DNA of 37,739 nucleotides from Bauldia sp. GTDB taxonomy: Bacteria; Pseudomonadota; Alphaproteobacteria; Rhizobiales; Kaistiaceae. The notes below the pieces were generated by a model that did no database searches, was not told the origin of the DNA, and worked only from the letters and a program-made list of their open reading frames with translations. Made by a program: the position numbers and the translations under genes. Location of the stretch: assembly GCA_020853895.1 (NCBI GenBank), contig JADYYB010000094.1:1-37739 (forward strand), read 5' to 3'. Numbering within the stretch: the stretch's first letter is position 1; every line of letters begins with the position of its first letter. Positions 31,976 through 37,739 of the stretch are shown in pieces.

Positions 31976-32968
31976 ATGAGCCTTGCCGAAAGCCGCCGTT
32001 TCGCCGTGGCGCCGATGATGGACTGGACGGACCGCGACTGCCGGTTCTTCCATCGCCGGCTCACACGCCATGCGCTGCTCTTCACCGAGATGGTGGTCGC
32101 CGAGGCGGTGATCCGCGGGCCGCGCGAGCGCCTCCTCGCCTTCTCGCCCGAGGAGCATCCGCTCGCCCTGCAGCTCGGCGGCGCCGATCCCCTCCGCCTC
32201 GCCGAGGCCGCCCGCATCGGCGAAGGGTACGGCTACGACGAGATCAACCTCAATGTCGGCTGCCCGTCCGACCGGGTGAAGTCCGGCACCTTCGGCGCTT
32301 GCCTGATGCGCACGCCCGAGCTGGTCGGCGAGTGCGTCGCGGCGATGAAGGAAGCGGTCGCCATTCCCGTCACCGTGAAATGCCGGATCGGCGTCGACGA
32401 CCAGGATCCCGAGGAGGCGCTCGACCGCCTCGCCGACGCCGTGCTCGCGGCCGGCGCCGACGGCATCTGGGTGCATGCCCGGAAGGCCTGGCTGAAGGGC
32501 CTCAGCCCGAAGGAGAACCGCGAGGTCCCGCCGCTCGACCACGCCCGCGTCCACCGCCTCAAGGAGCGCCTGCCGCACGCCTTCATCGGCATCAATGGCG
32601 GCCTCCATTCGCTCGCCGAGGCCGAGGCGCAGCTCGCTCATGCCGACGGCGTGATGCTCGGCCGCCTCGCCTATCACGAGCCGGAAATCCTCGCCGAGGT
32701 CGACCGCCGCTTCTTCGGCGCGGGGGAGGGGACGCCCGATCCGGCCGCCGTGGTCGAGGCGATGATCCCCTATGTCGAGGCCCGCCTCGCCGAGGGCGCG
32801 CGCCTCTCCAACGTCGTCCGCCACATGCTCGGCCTCTTCCACGGCCGGCCCGGCGCTCGCGCCTGGCGCCACACGCTCAGCACCGCCGGCAATCGCCCCG
32901 GCGCCGGAGTCGAGGTCCTCCGCGCCGCGCTGGCAAACGTCCGCGACAGCCTCGCGCTCGCGGCATAG
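31976..32968 (+). CDS. dusA: DusA, tRNA-dihydrouridine synthase A
   Basis: The 330-residue flavoenzyme reduces uridines 20 and 20a in the tRNA D-loop. The N-terminus RRFAVAPMMDWTDRDCRFF is the DusA signature. The active-site cysteine is C96 in INLNVGCPSDRVKSG (E. coli C98). FMN-binding regions include PLALQLGG, VTVKCRIGVDD, WVHARKAWLKGLSP and GINGGL, with LGRLAY near the phosphate site. The C-terminal helical domain with RHMLGLFHGRPGARAWRHTL is complete. The 5' end of dusA is a known integration site for prophages and islands that carry a dedicated integrase. A partial copy of this 5' end lies 1.29 kb upstream, beyond the YCII and DHFR-like genes. Confidence 0.95.
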   Translation: MSLAESRRFAVAPMMDWTDRDCRFFHRRLTRHALLFTEMVVAEAVIRGPRERLLAFSPEEHPLALQLGGADPLRLAEAARIGEGYGYDEINLNVGCPSDRVKSGTFGACLMRTPELVGECVAAMKEAVAIPVTVKCRIGVDDQDPEEALDRLADAVLAAGADGIWVHARKAWLKGLSPKENREVPPLDHARVHRLKERLPHAFIGINGGLHSLAEAEAQLAHADGVMLGRLAYHEPEILAEVDRRFFGAGEGTPDPAAVVEAMIPYVEARLAEGARLSNVVRHMLGLFHGRPGARAWRHTLSTAGNRPGAGVEVLRAALANVRDSLALAA

Positions 32969-33054
32969 GCGCCGCTCGCCGCCGGGGCTGGACGAAAACT
33001 AGGCAAAGGCGCAGAAGGGCGCCTCCCGCCGCTGTTCTCCGTGAATTCTCCTTC

Positions 33055-33894
33055 ATGCCAGCCGATTTTCTCGCTTCGCCGGCTACCTTTGCCGCGCTTT
33101 TCGCCGCTCTTCTCGCCGCCGGCGCCGTTTCCGGCCTTCTCGCCGGCCTCTTCGGCGTCGGCGGCGGCGCGGTCCTCGTCCCGGTCCTCTACGAGTGCCT
33201 CGGCTATTACGGCGTGGACGACGACATCCGCATGCACATCTCGGTCGCCACCTCGGTGGCGGTGATCATCCCGACCTCGATCCGCTCCTTCCTCGCCCAC
33301 CGGAAGATCGGCGCGGTCGACATGGATCTCCTCAGGCGCTGGACGGTCGTCATCCCGCTCGGCGCGATCGCCGCCGGCCTCGTCGCCGGCTTCATCTCGG
33401 GCGAGGCGCTGCGCGGCATCTTCGCGTTCCTCGCCACGCTCATCGCACTGAAGCTTCTCTTCGGCGGGCAGTGGATGCGGCTCGGCAGCGAGCTGCCGGG
33501 CGAGCCGGCGCGCGCCCTCGTCGGCTTCCTGATCGGCCTTTTCTCCACGCTCATGGGGATCGGCGGCGGGGTCTTCAACAACACCTTCATGACGCTCTAC
33601 GGCCGCTCGATGCACCAGGCCGTCGCCACCTCGTCCGGGATCGGCGTCCTCATCTCGATCCCCGGCGTGATCGGCTTCGTCATCGCCGGCTGGGGCGCCG
33701 ACGGCCTGCCCGCGTTCTCCCTCGGCTACGTGAACCTCCTTGCCGTGGTGGTGATCATGCCGGTGACGCTGTTCCTCGCGCCCTACGGCGCGCGCCTCGC
33801 CCACCGGCTCTCGCGCCGCCAGCTCGAGGCCGGCTTCGGCCTCTTCCTGCTGATCGTCGCCACCCGCTTCACGCTGAGCCTCTTCGAGGACTAG
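33055..33894 (+). CDS. TSUP/TauE-SafE family membrane permease
   Basis: The 279-residue protein is almost wholly membrane-embedded with about eight helices. It has the TSUP repeat signature twice: AGLFGVGGGAVLVPVLYECL near residues 28-47 and STLMGIGGGVFNNTFMTLYG near 162-181, each followed by HxSVATS-like or QAVATSSG segments. Members export or import sulfite, sulfoacetate, taurine-derived anions or other organosulfur compounds; nothing here fixes the substrate. The start is ATG 33055, 86 bases after dusA, and gives the expected first helix. It could be read through from dusA. A hairpin (CCCACG-GAAAT-CGTGGG, 33928-33944) lies after its stop. Confidence 0.88.
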   Translation: MPADFLASPATFAALFAALLAAGAVSGLLAGLFGVGGGAVLVPVLYECLGYYGVDDDIRMHISVATSVAVIIPTSIRSFLAHRKIGAVDMDLLRRWTVVIPLGAIAAGLVAGFISGEALRGIFAFLATLIALKLLFGGQWMRLGSELPGEPARALVGFLIGLFSTLMGIGGGVFNNTFMTLYGRSMHQAVATSSGIGVLISIPGVIGFVIAGWGADGLPAFSLGYVNLLAVVVIMPVTLFLAPYGARLAHRLSRRQLEAGFGLFLLIVATRFTLSLFED

Positions 33895-33975
33895 CGCGAC
33901 GGCCGCCATCGCGGCACGGGTCTGTGACCCACGGAAATCGTGGGGTAGCGCGGGATACAGGGTCTTTTCGGGAAG

Positions 33976-33992
33976 TCGTCCGCGGCGGACGA
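33976..33992. promoter_or_regulatory. Near-perfect palindrome upstream of the monooxygenase gene
   Basis: TCGTCCGC and GCGGACGA flank a single central base, 125 bases before the start of the flavin monooxygenase gene. Its size and symmetry suit a dimeric repressor operator, but no regulator gene is adjacent, so this is only a candidate. Confidence 0.35.
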
Positions 33993-34037
33993 TAGCCGGA
34001 AAGGAGAGCGCCTCTCTCTTTCCATTATCAATGTATG

Positions 34038-34078
34038 GCGCACCCCGGGGCTTGCGGCAAGCCCCCCACCTCGTGCGC
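34038..34078 (+). other. Structured leader: nested hairpin before the monooxygenase gene
   Basis: An outer stem GCGCAC (34038-34043) with GTGCGC (34073-34078) encloses an inner stem GGGGCTTG (34047-34054) with CAAGCCCC (34058-34065) and a 3-base loop. It ends 38 bases before the start codon, which has its own AGAGGAG site. It could be a leader attenuator or the terminator of the upstream gene. Confidence 0.4.
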
Positions 34079-34116
34079 TTAAGCGCGTTCCGAAGCGGAG
34101 AGAGAGGAGTCTCTAC

Positions 34117-35580
34117 ATGCGGAACGAACATGCGGTAGTGATCGTCGGCGGCGGCCCGACGGGGATGATGCTGGCGGCGGAGCTGGCCCTGGCCGGCGTC
34201 GATGTCGCCATGGTCGAGCGGCGGAATACGCAGGCCGTCGAGAGCGCGCGCTCGCGCGGGCTCCACGCGCGCACGATCGAGGTTCTCGACCAGCGGGGGA
34301 TCGCCGACCGGTTCCTCGCCGAGGGACAGACCGCCCAGGTCGTCGGCTTTCACATGATCCGGCTCGACATCAGCGACTTCCCGACCCGGCACAATTACGG
34401 CCTCGCGCTGGGCCAGAACCATTTCGAGCGCATCCTCGCCGGTTGGGTCGCCGAGCTTCCGGTGACGGTCTATCGCGGGCGCGAGGTGACCGGCTTCGCG
34501 GCGGACGAGACCGGCGTCGATGTCACGCTCGCAGGCGGCGACACGCTGCGCGCGGCATACCTCGTCGGGTGCGACGGCGGCCGCAGCCTCGTCCGCAAGA
34601 CGGCCGGCATCGAGTTCCCCGGCTGGGACGCGACCACCAGCTGGATGATCGCCGAGGTCGAGATGGCCGAGGAGCCGAATTTGGGCTTCCACCAGGATGA
34701 ATACGGGGTGCATGCCCTCGGCCGCGCGGAGAACGGAAAGGTCGGCGTGGTCCTGACCGAACGGGAGGTGGGAGACGGCGACCAGCCCACGCTCAGCGAG
34801 CTCAGCGCCGCGCTCACCGCCGTCTACGGCACCGACTTCGGCGTCAACAGCCCGACCTGGCTTTCCCGCTTCACCGACATGACGCGCCAGGCGGCGGAGT
34901 ACCGGAAGGGCCGCGTCCTCCTCGCCGGCGACGCCGCGCACGTCCATCCGCCGATCGGCGGGCAGGGGCTCAACATCGGCGTGCAGGACGCGGTGAACCT
35001 CGGCTGGAAGCTGGCCGAAGTGGTCAAGCGGACCGCGCCCGAAAGCCTCCTCGACACCTATCACGCCGAGCGCCACCCGGTCGCCGCCCGCGTCCTCCGC
35101 AGCACGATGGCGCAGGTCGCCCTCCGCCGCACCGACGAGCGCACCAAGGCGCTCGGCGATACGCTCGCCGAGCTCCTCGCCATGGACGAGCCGCGGAAGC
35201 GCCTCGCCGCGGAGATGTCCGGCCTCGGCATCCGCTACGAATTCGGCGAAGGGCATCCTCTGCTCGGACGCCGCATGCCCGACCTCGACCTCGCCACCGA
35301 AAACGGAACGCTGCGGGTCTTCACTCTCCTGCATACGGCGCGGCCGGTGCTCCTCAACCTCGGCGACCCTGGCGCTTTCGACATCGCCGCATGGGCGGAT
35401 CGGGTTCAACTGGTCGAGGCGACTTATGCCGGCGCGTGGGAGCTGCCGGCGATCGGGACGGTCGCCGCGCCGACCGCCGTCCTGATCCGGCCCGACGGCT
35501 ACGTGGCCTGGGTAGGCGAGGGGACCGAGGAAAGGCTCGCCGAAGCCCTCACCACCTGGTTCGGCCCACCCGCAGCGTAG
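34117..35580 (+). CDS. Class A FAD-dependent aromatic monooxygenase (Rox/PgaE/MhpA-like)
   Basis: The 487-residue flavoprotein has the dinucleotide-binding motif VVIVGGGPTGMMLAAELAL (GGGPTG at 11-16), the ARSRGLHARTIEVLDQRG block typical of class A hydroxylases, the DG motif VGCDGGRSLVRK, and the GD motif GRVLLAGDAAHVHPPIGGQG with D272. The C-terminal part (about 385-485) has the thioredoxin-like extension found in PgaE, MhpA and rifampicin monooxygenase. It would use NAD(P)H and oxygen to hydroxylate an aromatic substrate. Rifampicin, tetracycline-type polyketides and phenolic acids are all possible, and the sequence alone does not choose. It stands alone with a structured leader and a palindrome upstream, which suggests regulated expression. 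It converges on the aspartic protease gene. Confidence 0.88.
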   Translation: MRNEHAVVIVGGGPTGMMLAAELALAGVDVAMVERRNTQAVESARSRGLHARTIEVLDQRGIADRFLAEGQTAQVVGFHMIRLDISDFPTRHNYGLALGQNHFERILAGWVAELPVTVYRGREVTGFAADETGVDVTLAGGDTLRAAYLVGCDGGRSLVRKTAGIEFPGWDATTSWMIAEVEMAEEPNLGFHQDEYGVHALGRAENGKVGVVLTEREVGDGDQPTLSELSAALTAVYGTDFGVNSPTWLSRFTDMTRQAAEYRKGRVLLAGDAAHVHPPIGGQGLNIGVQDAVNLGWKLAEVVKRTAPESLLDTYHAERHPVAARVLRSTMAQVALRRTDERTKALGDTLAELLAMDEPRKRLAAEMSGLGIRYEFGEGHPLLGRRMPDLDLATENGTLRVFTLLHTARPVLLNLGDPGAFDIAAWADRVQLVEATYAGAWELPAIGTVAAPTAVLIRPDGYVAWVGEGTEERLAEALTTWFGPPAA

Positions 35581-35608
35581 ACCATTAAGGCTGAAGGCCG
35601 ATTCAAGA

Positions 35609-35768
35609 CCTTAACCTCCCCCTTGCGGGGAGGTCGAAGATGCGAAGCATCTTCGGGAGGGGGTAGCGGGCGAAGCCCGCGTCCCCTCTGTTTCCGCGGG
35701 GGCCTTCCGGCTCACCCCTGTCGAAATCGCTGCGCGATTTCGACCTCCCCGCAAGGGGGAGGTTAAGG
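35609..35768. repeat. Palindromic repeat with perfect 29-bp terminal inverted repeats
   Basis: Arms at 35609-35637 and 35740-35768 are exact reverse complements (beginning CCTTAACCTCCCCCTTGCGG). The interior contains three small hairpins: GATGCGAAGCATC, GCGGGCGAAGCCCGC and GAAATCGCTGCGCGATTTC. It fills most of the 218-base gap between the convergent monooxygenase and protease genes. Structure and base composition are related to the type A repeats, but the terminal sequence differs. Confidence 0.85.
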
Positions 35769-35798
35769 GAGGACGATCGTGTCTCAATTCATCACGCG

Positions 35799-36503
35799 CT
35801 ACGGCGTCAGCACCAGCCGGTTGCCGCGCACGGCGAACTCGCTCAGCGTCTCGAGGAAGCTCATCCCCATGAGGCTGCCGTCGAGCGTGCCCTGGCGGGC
35901 GACCAGCGCCTCGACGCGCCGCCGCTGGATCGAGCCGACCGCCACGCTCTCGAGCTGCACCCGCGCCGCCGTGGCGACGCCGTTGGCGGTGTAGACGGTC
36001 ACCGAGTAGTTGAGCCGGTCGACCGGAATCCCGGCGCGCTCGGCGTCCTCGTGGGTCAGCGTGACCACGCTCGCGCCGGTGTCGAAGAGCATCGGCAGGC
36101 TCACCCCGTTGACCTCCGTCGGCAGGCGGAAATGCCCGCCCGCGCCGCGCACCACGGTCACTTCCTTGCCCTGCGGGTCCTCGATGAGGGCGCTGCCCGG
36201 CGCGAGCTCGGCCATGACGCCGCGGAACACCAGCTCGAGCCGGTCGCGCATCGTGTAGCCGACGGCGACCACCGCGAAGATCGCCGCCCACGACATCGCG
36301 TGGCGGACCGCCTGCGAGAGCGCGCCGCGCCCGGCGAGGCCCGCCGCCACGATCACCGCCAGCACCACCAGGATGGCGAGCCGCGCGAGGTCGTAGTTCT
36401 CGACGCCGAAGGTCGTGGCCTCGCCGCGCCAGATCGTGAGCGCCACGAAGGCGGCGGAGAGCGCGCCGAAGGCGAGCCAGAGGAGGGTGGAGTTGCGCCT
36501 CAT
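35799..36503 (-). CDS. TIGR02281 family retropepsin-like aspartic protease
   Basis: The 234-residue protein has membrane helices at about residues 6-24 and 41-57, and a possible third near 71-84, followed by a periplasmic retropepsin-like domain (about 115-234). The active-site motif is MLFDTGASVVTLT with D141; supporting blocks are HFRLPTEVNGVSL before it and LDGSLMGMSFLETLSEFAVR after it. This fits the clan AA family TIGR02281, common in alphaproteobacteria. Substrates are unknown; a role in envelope proteolysis is inferred from topology. Its ATG overlaps the stop of the DUF1289 gene (ATGA), so cobS, DUF1289 and protease are one coupled operon. Confidence 0.9.
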   Translation of the reverse strand: MRRNSTLLWLAFGALSAAFVALTIWRGEATTFGVENYDLARLAILVVLAVIVAAGLAGRGALSQAVRHAMSWAAIFAVVAVGYTMRDRLELVFRGVMAELAPGSALIEDPQGKEVTVVRGAGGHFRLPTEVNGVSLPMLFDTGASVVTLTHEDAERAGIPVDRLNYSVTVYTANGVATAARVQLESVAVGSIQRRRVEALVARQGTLDGSLMGMSFLETLSEFAVRGNRLVLTP

Positions 36504-36700
36504 CGCGGATAGTTAGAGGACAACGCCCGGGCCCGCGCAAGACGCTCCGGAAGAAGCTCCATAACCCTCTGCCGCTGCTCGCGATCCATCGTCCCCCAGG
36601 CGGCGATCTCGGCAAGGGTTCGTCCACAGCCGAGGCAGAACCCGCTCCGCTCGTCCATCACGCAGAGTTTTGTGCACGGCGTGAGGGGAGCTTCGCCCAC
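36500..36700 (-). CDS. DUF1289 small cysteine-rich protein
   Basis: The 66-residue protein carries four cysteines, C9, C13, C22 and C25, in TPCTKLCVMDERSGFCLGCG, followed by RTLAEIAAWGTM and a helical tail. This is the DUF1289 pattern and is likely to bind a metal or Fe-S cluster; the function is not established. The start is GTG at 36700, just 1 base after the cobS stop, and its own stop overlaps the protease ATG. DUF1289 next to cobS is a recurring rhizobial arrangement. Confidence 0.88.
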   Translation of the reverse strand: MGEAPLTPCTKLCVMDERSGFCLGCGRTLAEIAAWGTMDREQRQRVMELLPERLARARALSSNYPR

Positions 36701-36701
36701 T

Positions 36702-37505
36702 TCAGCCGAACGCCACCGCGAGAAGGAGGAAGGCGGCGAGGGCGATCTGCTGCGCGGCGCCGAGCGCGTCGCCGGTCTGCCCGCCGATCTCCGCGCGGCA
36801 GATCTGCGCGAAGACCAGCGCCGCGGCGAGGCTCCCGGCGAAGGCCGCCACCGCCGACCAGAACGTCACCACCGGGAAGAAGATCGCCAGCGCGCAGAGG
36901 ATCCCGGCGATGGCGAGCGCCAGCGCCGAGAGCCGCTCGGCGGGCCGGCCGGCATTGTAGGAGAGCCCGTCGGTGCGGGCCGGCGGCAGGTCGTGCCACA
37001 CCCGCACCATCGCCGCCCGCGAGGTCGCCTCCGCGGCGATGAGGAGGGCGAGCGCGCCGATCCGGCTCTGCGGGATCGCCCAGGCCAAGGCGCCGATGCG
37101 GATGCCGATCGAGAAGATCATCGCCAGCGCCCCGAACGCGCCGATCCGCCCGTCGCGCATGACCGCGAGCTTGTCGACGGCGGTCTCCCCGCCGCCGAAC
37201 CCGTCGATCGTGTCGGCGAGGCCGTCCTCGTGCATCGCGCCGGTGACGAGCACGGCGACCAGCACGCCGACCGTCGCGGCTAGAAGGGGCGGGAGCCCGA
37301 GGAGATAGGCGAGGATCAGCGCGAGGCCGCCGAGAAGGCCGACCACCACGCCCGCGAGCGGGAAGGCCCACGCCGCCTCGGCCAGCGTCGGCGGCTGACG
37401 GATGCCCTCCGGCCCGCCCGGCAGGCGGGTGAGGAAGGAGAGCGCCGTCCCGAACTCGGCGATGTCGGGTCGGGAATCGCCCGGCGGCAGGTCGGGGAAA
37501 GTCAT
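36702..37505 (-). CDS. cobS: CobS (CobV), adenosylcobinamide-GDP ribazoletransferase
   Basis: The 267-residue membrane enzyme joins adenosylcobinamide-GDP to alpha-ribazole (phosphate), the last step of cobalamin assembly. The start ATG 37505 gives the family N-terminus with ALSFLTRLPGG. The signature MHEDGLADTIDGFGGG lies at about residues 91-106, followed by MRDGRIGAFG, and several hydrophobic helices span the rest (about 50-68, 73-90, 118-135, 198-240). The gene is divergent from cobT with a gap of 103 bases, and it heads the cobS-DUF1289-protease operon. In Pseudomonas denitrificans nomenclature this is CobV. I saw no clear cobalamin riboswitch in the short gap. Confidence 0.94.
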   Translation of the reverse strand: MTFPDLPPGDSRPDIAEFGTALSFLTRLPGGPEGIRQPPTLAEAAWAFPLAGVVVGLLGGLALILAYLLGLPPLLAATVGVLVAVLVTGAMHEDGLADTIDGFGGGETAVDKLAVMRDGRIGAFGALAMIFSIGIRIGALAWAIPQSRIGALALLIAAEATSRAAMVRVWHDLPPARTDGLSYNAGRPAERLSALALAIAGILCALAIFFPVVTFWSAVAAFAGSLAAALVFAQICRAEIGGQTGDALGAAQQIALAAFLLLAVAFG

Positions 37506-37608
37506 GAAGGCGGAACCCTCGGCCCTTCTCGAAGGAAGACCGGCAGAGTTATAGAGGGCGCCCGCGACCCGGCCAAGGATCGCGCCCTCTCCGCCAGGCG
37601 ACGAGACG

Positions 37609-37739
37609 ATGCAGGACGAGACCGCCGCGCGCCCCTTCGACGACATCCGCGGCCTTCTCCGCGACCTTCCCGGCCCCGACGAGGCCGCCGTTGCGCGGGT
37701 CCGCGCGCGCGACGCGACCCTCACCAAGCCTGCCGGCTC
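37609..37739 (+). CDS. cobT: CobT (CobU), nicotinate-nucleotide-dimethylbenzimidazole phosphoribosyltransferase, 3' end cut off
   Basis: Only the first 43 codons are in the window. They read PFDDIRGLLRDLPGPDEAAV and then RDATLTKPAG, which matches the conserved N-terminus of rhizobial CobT, where a PxGSLGRLE block follows. The enzyme makes alpha-ribazole phosphate from nicotinate mononucleotide and dimethylbenzimidazole, the partner substrate for CobS. Divergent pairing with cobS supports the call. The gene continues beyond the right edge. Confidence 0.9.
   Translation, partial: MQDETAARPFDDIRGLLRDLPGPDEAAVARVRARDATLTKPAG

Noticed and set aside
32770-35409. An 879-codon minus-strand frame across the TSUP and monooxygenase genes
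   Set aside because: Shadow of high-GC coding DNA; it crosses a gap and two convincing plus-strand genes.
37506-37608. A cobalamin riboswitch between cobS and cobT
   Set aside because: The gap is only 103 bases, too short for a full cobalamin riboswitch plus two promoters, and I saw no B12-box-like sequence.

Overview
The window is high-GC, densely coded chromosomal DNA from an alphaproteobacterium, most likely a member of Hyphomicrobiales (Rhizobiales). The strongest argument is gene order. From memory, a feuP-feuQ two-component pair, the cytochrome c maturation genes ccmI-E-F-H (cycHJKL), degP, a second two-component pair, glnE and a PleC-type kinase follow one another much as in Sinorhizobium, Rhizobium and Brucella. 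The right-hand block (cobT and cobS divergent, then DUF1289 and a TIGR02281 aspartic protease) is also a rhizobial arrangement. Codons are strongly biased to G or C at the third position, so most long antisense frames are shadows.

Layout. 1-3118: tail of a YcgN-type Fe-S/Cys-cluster gene, a Sel1-repeat protein, a secreted ClpP-fold protein and a 36-residue membrane peptide. 3352-6341: a PepSY-like secreted protein, FeuP, FeuQ and a glycine-zipper lipoprotein. 6467-10660: ccmI, ccmE, ccmF and ccmH. 10699-11310: a DUF433/DUF5615 toxin-antitoxin pair of lower GC. 11414-18105: degP with a clear terminator, a response regulator, a histidine kinase and glnE, the last three translationally coupled. 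18243-23853 (minus): PleC-like kinase and pepN. 24025-25446 (minus): DUF2333 protein and a damaged DUF1902 gene. 25632-30166: two GGDEF-EAL c-di-GMP proteins in tandem. 30163-31873: a twice-frameshifted DUF4180 gene and a YCII plus RibD/DHFR-like cassette. 31976-35580: dusA, a TSUP permease and a class A flavin monooxygenase. 35799-37739: aspartic protease, DUF1289 and cobS (minus), and the start of cobT (plus).

How the genes work together. One core theme is the envelope: osmotic and iron-linked sensing (FeuPQ, probably with the PepSY protein as a periplasmic modulator), c-type cytochrome assembly, periplasmic quality control (DegP) and a second sensor pair. A second theme is the motile/sessile and cell-cycle decision: a PleC-like kinase whose upstream region carries three tightly spaced GANTC (CcrM) sites, and two membrane c-di-GMP enzymes. 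Nitrogen control (GlnE) and cobalamin assembly (CobS, CobT) complete it.

The most interesting non-coding content is a family of nested palindromic repeats at gene 3' ends. One copy (20831-21202) carries a second palindromic element (20950-21189) with perfect 22-bp terminal inverted repeats. That second element sits inside the first and is flanked by a 4-bp TTTC duplication, so removing it and one TTTC exactly restores the terminal palindrome of the first. This is direct sequence evidence of a non-autonomous, transposed element. Accessory insertions are visible as the toxin-antitoxin pair inside the ccm-degP block and as a cassette bracketed by a partial duplication of the dusA 5' end. No CRISPR array, rRNA or tRNA gene, or transposase was recognised.
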